Below, one piece after another: positions 27,135-33,852 of a stretch of 33,852 nucleotides of DNA. Both the position numbers and the translations under genes were made by a program. Each line of letters opens with the position of its first letter. The first letter of the stretch is position 1. Source of the stretch: Dehalococcoidia bacterium (lineage in GTDB: Bacteria; Chloroflexota; Dehalococcoidia; E44-bin15); the NCBI GenBank assembly GCA_014859165.1, contig JACUUT010000005.1:1-33852 (forward strand), given 5' to 3'. A model generated the notes under the pieces. That model was not told the origin of the DNA and searched no databases. It saw only the letters and a list, made by a program, of their open reading frames with translations.

Positions 27135-27317
27135 ATGGCTGAAAAGGGGTTACCAGATACTGTCGCAGATTTGGCTATGGAGAAGGTGGCTGCCTTGTTG
27201 GCTGATAGGGTAGCTGATAGGGTGGTTGAGGCTCTTATGAAGGCTGGGTTTGATAAGCAGTTCGCTAATTCATTGCTGGAGGTTTTGAAGAAGCAAGTTG
27301 AGGAAGAAGGTGCATAA
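27135..27317 (+). CDS. Small hypothetical protein within the pilus cluster
   Basis: 60-61 aa ORF with internal-repeat-like helices (ALLADRVADRVVEAL); 50-60 nt after pilB. Confidence 0.55.
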   Translation: MAEKGLPDTVADLAMEKVAALLADRVADRVVEALMKAGFDKQFANSLLEVLKKQVEEEGA

Positions 27318-27422
27318 ATGGCTGACCAGGTAATTTGTCCGGTCAACACCAAGTGGTTGGAAGGGTAAAAAAGTATGGAAAAATATAAAAAAGTATGCTA
27401 TAATATAAAAAATGATGCTCGG

Positions 27423-27455
27423 TTTGGTGGCCCAAACCATTTTTGTTCTTTTGAT
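27423..27455 (+). terminator. Rho-independent terminator-like hairpin between the small ORF and pilC
   Basis: GGTTTGG-TGGC-CCAAACC stem-loop followed by ATTTTTGTTCTTTT. Confidence 0.55.
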
Positions 27456-27465
27456 AAAATCGGAA

Positions 27466-27564
27466 TGTCACCCTGACCCCGATTTATCGGGGGAAGGGTC
27501 TAAAGAAGATTAGAGATTCTTCGCTGCCCCTTCGCTACGCTCAGGGCTTCGGCTCAGAATGACA
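27466..27564. repeat. Palindromic interspersed repeat C, copy 2 (with CCCCGATTTATCGGGG core)
   Basis: TGTCACCCTGA...TCAGAATGACA inverted ends; ends 5 nt before the pilC start. Confidence 0.75.
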
Positions 27565-27569
27565 AGGGG

Positions 27570-28799
27570 GTGAAGACGCTGATGCAGTATCAGTATGTTG
27601 CTTATAGAGCAGGCGGGGCTGTGGTCACAGGGACTCTGGAGGCCGATTCGGAGCAAAGGGCAGAGGAGCTACTGTGGCAGTCTGACATGACCGTCCTTAG
27701 CCTGAAGAAGAAGAAAACCTATCCCTCGGTGCGCCAAATCTTTCCCACCATCTTCGGGGTGAAGCGCGATGATGTGATCAACTTCAGTCGAGATTTATCC
27801 ACCCTACTTGGCTCTGGCATTGGCATTCTCCCCGCAATAACTATGCTCTATGAGCGGACTTCAAAGGCTAGCATGAAGAAGTTGGTTCGCGATCTTTTGG
27901 TATCCGTGGAGACGGGGAGCTCCTACTCCGAGGCCTGTGCCAAACACCCAGCGGTGTTTTCTCCCTTTTATATTCGCCTGGCAAGGGTGTGTGAGGAGAT
28001 CGGCAACCTGGAGCAAATGCTACGGCAGATAACCGTCCAGATGTCGAAAGAGGCTGCTATTATGAGCAAGGTTAGGGGGGCGATGGCTTATCCCGCCTTT
28101 GTGCTTGTCATCGCCATTTTGGCGGTGGTTGTCTTGATGACCTTCGTTGTCCCGGCAATAGAGGGTCTGTTCGTAGAGGTTGGCGGTGGGCAGCTACCTA
28201 TAGTTACCAGGATAATTGTAGCCGTTGGTGACTTTTTTAGTGCTAACATTATATGGATAATTGTGGGAGTGATCGTTGTCATCGGCGGTGTCATGTGGTA
28301 TCTTAAGACCCCGCATGGGAAGAGAACCAAGGACTCGCTGGTGCTGAAGATCCCGATGATTAAAGATGTCATCATTAGAGGGACAATGTCACGGATGGCG
28401 AGGAACCTTGCCACTTTGATCGGTGGCGGTATCACCTTGAGAGAAGCCCTGGACCTGGTGATTGAAACAACCGACAATCACACTTTTAAGGAGGCACTCT
28501 CCAATGTGCGTTCCGATGTCCATAGTGGGCAATTGTTTTCCAAGGCGATGATGGATTATCCGATATTTCCCCCAATGCTTACCCAGGTGGTCGCTGTTGG
28601 CGAGCAAAGCGGCAGGCTGGAGGCTAACCTGGAGACGGTGGCTGACTTCTATGAGTCGGAGACTGACAAGGCTATCTCCAGGGCAACAGGGATGCTCGCG
28701 CCAGCACTGGTTATCGTTGTGGGGGGCATTGTGGCTCTTATCGCCATTTCCATGATCTCGCCGATATACAACTTAGCCGGACAGATTGGTGGACGTTAG
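27570..28799 (+). CDS. pilC: Type II secretion system F family protein (PilC)
   Basis: INFSRDLSTLLGSGIGILPAI; MRQI...VRGAMAYPAFVLVIAILAVVVLMTFVVPAI; MLTQVVAVGEQSGRLEANLETVADFYE. Confidence 0.95.
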   Translation: MKTLMQYQYVAYRAGGAVVTGTLEADSEQRAEELLWQSDMTVLSLKKKKTYPSVRQIFPTIFGVKRDDVINFSRDLSTLLGSGIGILPAITMLYERTSKASMKKLVRDLLVSVETGSSYSEACAKHPAVFSPFYIRLARVCEEIGNLEQMLRQITVQMSKEAAIMSKVRGAMAYPAFVLVIAILAVVVLMTFVVPAIEGLFVEVGGGQLPIVTRIIVAVGDFFSANIIWIIVGVIVVIGGVMWYLKTPHGKRTKDSLVLKIPMIKDVIIRGTMSRMARNLATLIGGGITLREALDLVIETTDNHTFKEALSNVRSDVHSGQLFSKAMMDYPIFPPMLTQVVAVGEQSGRLEANLETVADFYESETDKAISRATGMLAPALVIVVGGIVALIAISMISPIYNLAGQIGGR

Positions 28800-28803
28800 C
28801 GAG

Positions 28804-29220
28804 ATGAATCAAAAGGGGCAAACACTAATCGAGGTGGTGATCGGTATAGCTCTTATAGCGTTAGTAATGACTAGCTTCTTTACGGCTTTGAATACCAGCC
28901 TCACAGCTACAACTATCGTCAATAAGCGAACTACCGCTGAGAGCCTGACCAGAACCGAGCTGGAGTACATTAAGAATCATGCTTACGTTTACTGGGTAAC
29001 AAGCGCTCCTCCAGATTACGGGAATGCGACTGCCCGTATTCCTGATGTCTTCCGTGACCAATACACTATGACCCTTATCGTTGTGCCCATCGACCCGGTA
29101 ACACATGTCCCTTTAACGATACCTCCTGACAGTGACCAGGGCATGCAGTTGATAACGGTCAGCGTTTACTTCCATGATGAGCCAGTGCTCACCACCGAAA
29201 GCTATAAGGTGGACCGATGA
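28804..29220 (+). CDS. Prepilin-like protein (type IV pilin N-terminal methylation site)
   Basis: MNQKGQTLIEVVIGIALIALVMTSFFTAL; G/QTLIE cleavage motif; ORF track start 28786 is TTG. Confidence 0.85.
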   Translation: MNQKGQTLIEVVIGIALIALVMTSFFTALNTSLTATTIVNKRTTAESLTRTELEYIKNHAYVYWVTSAPPDYGNATARIPDVFRDQYTMTLIVVPIDPVTHVPLTIPPDSDQGMQLITVSVYFHDEPVLTTESYKVDR

Positions 29221-29702
29221 GTGACAAGCCTTTGAAACAAAAGGGTTTCACGCTAATAGAGCTAGTGGTAGCTATGATTGTCGGCGGTATGATTGTGTCT
29301 GCTGTTGCAACTGGTATCGTTCAGTTGATTAAGGTGAATGCCTTCAGTAGCGATTCTGCGCTTGCTTATACCAACGTGCAGAACGCCGGTTACTGGATCA
29401 GCCACGATACTGTGCAGGCTCAAGAGGTTTCAATAACTGAGGGGTTCCCTACCCTGAAATGGGTTGGCTGGGAGAATGATACGCACCAAGTGGTCTACAC
29501 CCTGAAAGACACTGGCGAGCTCATGCGGAGCTATTCCATTAACGGTAGCATCCCAGAGAACATTGTTGTCGCTCGGTATATTGTTCCAGGCAAGCCTATG
29601 TGTAGCTTTGATGGCAGAGTGCTGACACTGGAGATACAGGCCAAGGTTGGGGACCGGAGCGCCACCAGAACATATAAGGTTGAAACCAGACCTTTTCCCT
29701 AG
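29217..29702 (+). CDS. Prepilin-type N-terminal cleavage/methylation domain protein
   Basis: KQKGFTLIELVVAMIVGGMIVSAVATGIVQL; ATGA overlap with the upstream gene. Confidence 0.92.
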   Translation: MSDKPLKQKGFTLIELVVAMIVGGMIVSAVATGIVQLIKVNAFSSDSALAYTNVQNAGYWISHDTVQAQEVSITEGFPTLKWVGWENDTHQVVYTLKDTGELMRSYSINGSIPENIVVARYIVPGKPMCSFDGRVLTLEIQAKVGDRSATRTYKVETRPFP

Positions 29703-29715
29703 CTAAGGGGGTCCC

Positions 29716-30756
29716 ATGATGAGAAGCTTTATGAAAAAGTTTAAACTCAGGAAAAATGAGGCCGGGTATGTGCTGATTTGGGTGTTAGTCCTGGTAATTC
29801 TGGGCGGCCTTATCCTTGGACCATTGCTACTCCTTATGAACACCGCTCTCACCTCTTCTCATTCTCACGAGAACAGGATGCAAAGCTTTTATGCCGCCGA
29901 TGCCGGGATAGAGGATGCGGCATACAAAATACAGAATGGCACGGTACCTGAAAGCTACCCCTACTACATAGATGTAAATGGCAACAAAGTAGCCGTTACC
30001 ATAGAAATGGACTGGCTGCTTCATGGCTTTGAGACCGAGGCAAGAGGCACAACACCTCACGAGGACTTTGTGGCGGTGGTGCATGCCCCAGGGAATGGCA
30101 CTTACGAAGTCGGTATTACTTATAATGGAACATTTGTACTGCAGGTAGATAGAATAGCAGCCTGGCTGCCTGCTGGCTTTAGCTATGTCACCGGTTCCAG
30201 CAACCTGAAAACCACGCTAAGCCAAAACATCGATGATACTGATACAACCATCGAGGTGGCTAGCACTGCCTTCTTCCCCAGGGAAGGTGTGATATGGATT
30301 GAAGGTGAGCTGATCCAATATACGCAAACGACACCCACAAAGTTCAAATACTGCACCCGGGGGTTTGACGGCACCACTGTTGCTCTCCACTCCATTGGTA
30401 AGGAGGTTATTGCCGAGCCTGAGATTATCATCGGCTCCGGCGGTGAGGATCCCTTCATCGCCAACACGTATGGCGGTACAGTCTTGCGCTGGGATTTTGG
30501 TGTGCCCCAACCCAAGTTCGACGATTTCCCTTCCCCACCAACTCTAAGCTTTGAATATACTCCGACAGGGGTTCTCGACTGGACTTTCGCCTGGATGAGG
30601 ACGAAGGAGATGGACATCTATTTAGCCTGGTCTGGAACCTGTGCAATTTATAAGGCTACCGCCACAGCTCAAGATGCGGACGGTAGAGAGACTACGGTCG
30701 TAAGCCATATAATCGGAACGAACCCGGTGCAAATTGTCACCTACACCTTTGAGTAA
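29716..30756 (+). CDS. PilX-like pilus-associated protein with embedded surface/phage-like domain
   Basis: N-terminal NEAGYVLIWVLVLVILGGLILGPLLLL TM, then MQSFYAADAGIEDAAYKIQN; central LSQNIDDTDTTIEVASTAFFPREGVIWIEGELIQYT...CTRGFDGTTVALHSIGKEV. Confidence 0.75.
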   Translation: MMRSFMKKFKLRKNEAGYVLIWVLVLVILGGLILGPLLLLMNTALTSSHSHENRMQSFYAADAGIEDAAYKIQNGTVPESYPYYIDVNGNKVAVTIEMDWLLHGFETEARGTTPHEDFVAVVHAPGNGTYEVGITYNGTFVLQVDRIAAWLPAGFSYVTGSSNLKTTLSQNIDDTDTTIEVASTAFFPREGVIWIEGELIQYTQTTPTKFKYCTRGFDGTTVALHSIGKEVIAEPEIIIGSGGEDPFIANTYGGTVLRWDFGVPQPKFDDFPSPPTLSFEYTPTGVLDWTFAWMRTKEMDIYLAWSGTCAIYKATATAQDADGRETTVVSHIIGTNPVQIVTYTFE

Positions 30757-30786
30757 CAGAGAGCCAGCCTCACCCAGGTCGCTTGC

Positions 30787-30815
30787 TTGACTTTTCCCCA
30801 CTGTTATGGTAAATT
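30787..30815 (+). promoter_or_regulatory. Putative sigma70 promoter upstream of the repeat island/HicBA
   Basis: TTGACT (30787-30792), N17, TAAATT (30810-30815), extended -10 TGG. Confidence 0.5.
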
Positions 30816-30862
30816 CCCCTAAAGCTAAAGCCCTGATTCAATTTATATTAAGAGGAGATAAC

Positions 30863-30912
30863 ATTGCTTCGTCGCTGGCGCTCCTCGCAATGACACAAAC
30901 GTCATTGCGAGC
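30863..30912. repeat. Interspersed repeat D, copy 2
   Basis: attgcttcgtcgctggcgctcctcgcaatgacacaaacgtcattgcgagc; shares GCTCCTCGCAATGAC with copies at 17539 and 31047. Confidence 0.7.
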
Positions 30913-30962
30913 CCTTCCTCTTCACTTCCTTCCTGTCGTCAGGACTCAGAGCTTTGGCTTTC

Positions 30963-31037
30963 TGTCATTCTGACCCCGACAAGTCGGGGGAAGAATCTCG
31001 AGACCCTTCCCTTTCGCTTCGCTCAAGGTCAGGGTGA
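30963..31037. repeat. Palindromic interspersed repeat C, copy 3 (CCCCGACAAGTCGGGG core)
   Basis: TGTCATTCTGACCCCGACAAGTCGGGG...CTCAAGGTCAGGGTGA. Confidence 0.75.
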
Positions 31038-31046
31038 ACTCCGCGT

Positions 31047-31098
31047 GGCAATCTCATTACCATTGGGATTGCTTCGGGGCTGAGCCCCTCGCAATGAC
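31047..31098. repeat. Interspersed repeat D, copy 3
   Basis: ggcaatctcattaccattgggattgcttcggggctgagcccctcgcaatgac. Confidence 0.7.
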
Positions 31099-31141
31099 AG
31101 AAACAATGGGGAGAGGTAATGTGAATGGATAAGGAGGAGAA

Positions 31142-31357
31142 ATGAAGCGTATTACTATTACTGCTGAATTGATAGAAGAGGAGGAGGGTGGCTATACAGT
31201 CTACTGCCCAGAATTGGATATTTATACTCAGGGAGATGATGTAGAAGACGCTATTAAAAACGTTAAAGAGGCTGCCGAACTCCACATAGAGGAGTTAGGA
31301 ATCGAGAACATCAAGCTGAGAGAAATACTGCGGAGACAGATAAAAATGGTAGTTTAA
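31142..31357 (+). CDS. hicB: HicB family antitoxin
   Basis: ITITAELIEEEEGGYTVYCPELDIYTQGDDVEDAIKNVKEAAELHIEEL; strong RBS aaggagg. Confidence 0.9.
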   Translation: MKRITITAELIEEEEGGYTVYCPELDIYTQGDDVEDAIKNVKEAAELHIEELGIENIKLREILRRQIKMVV

Positions 31358-31358
31358 G

Positions 31359-31577
31359 ATGCCCAAGTTGCCGAGGATAACAGGAAAGGAATTGGTGAAG
31401 GCGTTGCAAAAGGAAGGCTTTGAAATTACACGGCAAAAGGGAAGCCACGTGCAGATGACAAAGTACATTGACGGCCAGAAATTAACCTTTCCTGTTCCCG
31501 TTCATGCTGGCAAAATCGTTAAACAAGGGACTTTAAAGGGGATATTGAGAAAGGCAAACATTGCAGCAGCTAAATGA
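31359..31577 (+). CDS. hicA: HicA family toxin
   Basis: MPKLPRITGKELVKALQKEGFEITRQKGSHVQM...LTFPVPVHAGKIVKQGTLKGILRKANI. Confidence 0.93.
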   Translation: MPKLPRITGKELVKALQKEGFEITRQKGSHVQMTKYIDGQKLTFPVPVHAGKIVKQGTLKGILRKANIAAAK

Positions 31578-31596
31578 TAGCCTCTCGAGTAGCCTA

Positions 31597-31625
31597 TTGA
31601 CAATTCACAATTGTTGTGGTAAAGT
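31597..31625 (+). promoter_or_regulatory. Putative strong sigma70 promoter for pilN-pilO-pilM
   Basis: TTGACA (31597-31602), N17, TAAAGT (31620-31625), extended -10 TGG; inverted repeat ACAATT-CAC-AATTGT at 31600-31614. Confidence 0.6.
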
Positions 31626-31692
31626 CCGCCTAGCCTTGTAGGAGCCGAAGGCTCGGCTCGACCCCGATTTATCGGGGCCGAAAGGAAGGTAG

Positions 31693-32289
31693 ATGGCATC
31701 TGAGGAACGAATAGAGCGCCGACCGAAGTTAATAGACCTGAACCTTCTCCCCCCGGAGTATTTGCCCCGCAAAGTCTCCAAGCTCAGCGTCGCCCTTGTC
31801 CTCCTGGTCATCGTGGGGCTTTGTCTGATATACCCCCTCGTTAATTGGAATGCTGGCATCGATGCTGAGACCGCCCCTGACGAAACACAGCTTGCTCAGC
31901 TAAAGGCGGAGGAGGCTCTGTGGATGGCCAAGGGGCCGGAGGCGAACCAACTCAGGGCAGCCATTGCCAGTGCCCAGGCTCTTCTGGCTACCATAGACCA
32001 GGATTACGAGACCTTTGTCGCCGGGCTGGTGATGTGGTCCGAGATAATTTATGACATCGATGACGCCAGGCCGGGGAAGCGGATTACAGTAGAGGAGATC
32101 GACCAGAGTGGCTCCACACTAACCCTGGTGGGCACGGCGACCAAGCGCGCTTATGTCTACGACTACGCCCGGGCGCTGGAGGAAACCGGGCGGTTCGTCG
32201 TGCCGGTCGTTATTAAGTCGATGGAAGATACGGGCGCCGGTATCGAATTTGAAATCGTCTCCACATTGAGCAGTGGGGGTGGGCAATGA
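31693..32289 (+). CDS. pilN: PilN-like pilus assembly protein
   Basis: LIDLNLLPPEYLPRKVSKLSVALVLLVIVGLCLIYPLV, short cytoplasmic N-terminus + single TM, upstream of the PilO-like gene. Confidence 0.8.
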   Translation: MASEERIERRPKLIDLNLLPPEYLPRKVSKLSVALVLLVIVGLCLIYPLVNWNAGIDAETAPDETQLAQLKAEEALWMAKGPEANQLRAAIASAQALLATIDQDYETFVAGLVMWSEIIYDIDDARPGKRITVEEIDQSGSTLTLVGTATKRAYVYDYARALEETGRFVVPVVIKSMEDTGAGIEFEIVSTLSSGGGQ

Positions 32290-32828
32290 GGGGGCTTTCC
32301 CGGCTCCAGCTCATCCTTATCCTGGGTGTGGTTGCCCTGGTAGCGGTGAACATAGTGCTCGTTGTGTTCTACTTCCAGGCGGAGAGCCACCAGGCTGCTG
32401 TGGCCAGCGATATCGAGGAAACGCAGGCAAGCATCGCCCGGATGAGTGTGAACTACGACATCGACCGCCTCGCCGCCGAGCTTGTCCTCCTCCAGGGCGA
32501 ACTGGCCAAAGCCCCGATCCCGACCACGGTGGATAACGTGGAGGTGTACGACGCTATCCACCTGGCCGCCGTCAAGGCCAGGGTGAACTACGACTACGAG
32601 TATAAGACTAAATCGGTAACAATCGGACAGACGCGCTATACCGCTATGACCTTCGAAATAGACACCAGCGGAACACTTCTGCGGATAATCAGGTTCCTCG
32701 GGCTTCTTGAAGATTTGCGCGAGACAGACTACAATACCCTGCGCATCACTGACATTAACCTTGATCTCAGTGCTCCTGACACCTGGCATGTGGAATTCAC
32801 CATTGAAATCATAGTGCAAGGGGGATAG
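32286..32828 (+). CDS. pilO: PilO-like pilus assembly protein
   Basis: Single N-terminal TM followed by coiled coil and ferredoxin-like fold; ATGA overlap with pilN. Confidence 0.7.
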   Translation: MRGLSRLQLILILGVVALVAVNIVLVVFYFQAESHQAAVASDIEETQASIARMSVNYDIDRLAAELVLLQGELAKAPIPTTVDNVEVYDAIHLAAVKARVNYDYEYKTKSVTIGQTRYTAMTFEIDTSGTLLRIIRFLGLLEDLRETDYNTLRITDINLDLSAPDTWHVEFTIEIIVQGG

Positions 32829-32831
32829 GGA

Positions 32832-33707
32832 TTGGCTGACAAACGCATCATATCTTTAAGCATCGAGGGCACCACCCTGAGGATCCTCACCTTTACCAAG
32901 GGTTCCGTCGAGGCTTGGAACAGTGTGCCTTTAGATCCCAAGTTTCTAGCAATGGGCCATGTGGTTGATCCTCAAGGGCTGGGAGGGGTGATCAAGAACG
33001 CCTTGGAGGGGAGAGATTCACTCACGGGGCGGGTGGTCTGTGCCCTCCCCGGGCTGCGGACGATGTCCCGGTTAATAAGCGTGCCTAAGGTAGGCAAAAA
33101 AGAGCTGCCGGAGGTGATTTCCCGCGAGGTTCGGAGGCTCATGGCGGTTTCCGAGGCGGATAATTACCTTCACTGGCAGTCCATACCTGCGGAAACCGAT
33201 CTGATGCGATTCTTCGTCCTCGCTGTTCCTAAGGAGCCGCTTCATGCCCTTATGGAGGCGCTTCGAGAGGCAGGGCTCAAGCCTCGCGCTATCGACCTGA
33301 AGCCACTGGCTCTGATGAGGGCGGTGAACAAAAAGGATGCCATTATTGCCAATGGTGAGAGTAATAGCGTGGAGCTGGTCATTGTTGTCGATGATGTCCC
33401 CACCCTGATGCGCAGCGTCTTTCTTGGGGAGGGGGTGGTCTCTCAAGACTATGCCGTGAGTCGGATTAGCGATGAGCTAGGGCGCACCATAGCTTTCTAC
33501 AACGACACTAACCCGGATAACCCATTAGACCCTGAGGTGCCCGTCTACCTCACCGGTGCTGCTGCCTCCGGCGTGTCCTTCGCTTTGAATGTAACTGCTT
33601 TAATCGGGCGCCCCGTCCAACCCCTGGATCCCCCCTTACCATATCCTGAAAATTTCCCTGTTGCCGAATTTATGGTGAACCTGGGGCTCATCCTCAAACT
33701 CCTGTGA
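32832..33707 (+). CDS. pilM: PilM-like actin-fold pilus assembly protein
   Basis: VGKKELPEVISREVRRLMAVSEADNYLHWQSIP...GLKPRAIDLKPLALMRAV...YAVSRISDELGRTIAFY...VYLTGAAA; TTG start. Confidence 0.8.
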   Translation: MADKRIISLSIEGTTLRILTFTKGSVEAWNSVPLDPKFLAMGHVVDPQGLGGVIKNALEGRDSLTGRVVCALPGLRTMSRLISVPKVGKKELPEVISREVRRLMAVSEADNYLHWQSIPAETDLMRFFVLAVPKEPLHALMEALREAGLKPRAIDLKPLALMRAVNKKDAIIANGESNSVELVIVVDDVPTLMRSVFLGEGVVSQDYAVSRISDELGRTIAFYNDTNPDNPLDPEVPVYLTGAAASGVSFALNVTALIGRPVQPLDPPLPYPENFPVAEFMVNLGLILKLL

Positions 33708-33722
33708 CACCGTTCGCCCGGG

Positions 33723-33787
33723 TGTCATTCTGAGGGCGCAAGGCGACCGAAGAATCTCAGAGACCCTTCGCTTCGCTCAGGGTGACA
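33723..33787. repeat. Palindromic interspersed repeat C, copy 4
   Basis: TGTCATTCTGAGGGCGCAAGGCGACCGAAGAATCTCAGAGACCCTTCGCTTCGCTCAGGGTGACA. Confidence 0.75.
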
Positions 33788-33852
33788 TGGGGAGCGGCTG
33801 AAGGCTTAAAGTTCTGTGAGCTTTGTTATTGTTGTCTTTGCTCTCCTCGGTA

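Overview
The window looks chromosomal and bacterial. Gene content and short interspersed palindromes suggest Chloroflexota/Dehalococcoidia, but that is inference only. In order it contains: a YlxP/DUF503 gene and a DEAD/DEAH + DUF1998 (MrfA/YprA-like) helicase; a small RHH protein and an ORF pair split by an in-frame stop; CorA; a VUT/queuosine-precursor transporter; an MBL hydrolase and a Mut7-C protein; an AmrS-like radical SAM protein and a nucleoside phosphorylase. Next comes a tightly packed 8-gene minus-strand operon, cysK-cysE-DUF39-NIL/4Fe4S ferredoxin-UPF0280-cutA-TIM-barrel protein-DUF362. It is divergent from a two-gene minimal SUF system (SufC + SufB/D-like). Further along are an FMN reductase, a ROK kinase, a CaiB/BaiF CoA-transferase, an AbrB-RelE toxin-antitoxin pair, an MBL hydrolase, a PAC2 protein with an unknown partner, tRNA-Arg(TCT), DUF6391 and COG2426 proteins. 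The window ends with a type IV pilus cluster (pilB, small ORF, pilC, prepilins, PilX-like protein, HicBA, pilN, pilO, pilM). The most interesting items are: the sulfide-to-homocysteine/cysteine operon with three trailing genes of unclear role, next to a minimal Fe-S assembly pair; a PilX-like protein carrying a phage/adhesin-like insert; several MITE-like palindromic repeat families, some in UTRs or inside a CDS; and a shared TGGTAAA extended -10 promoter motif.
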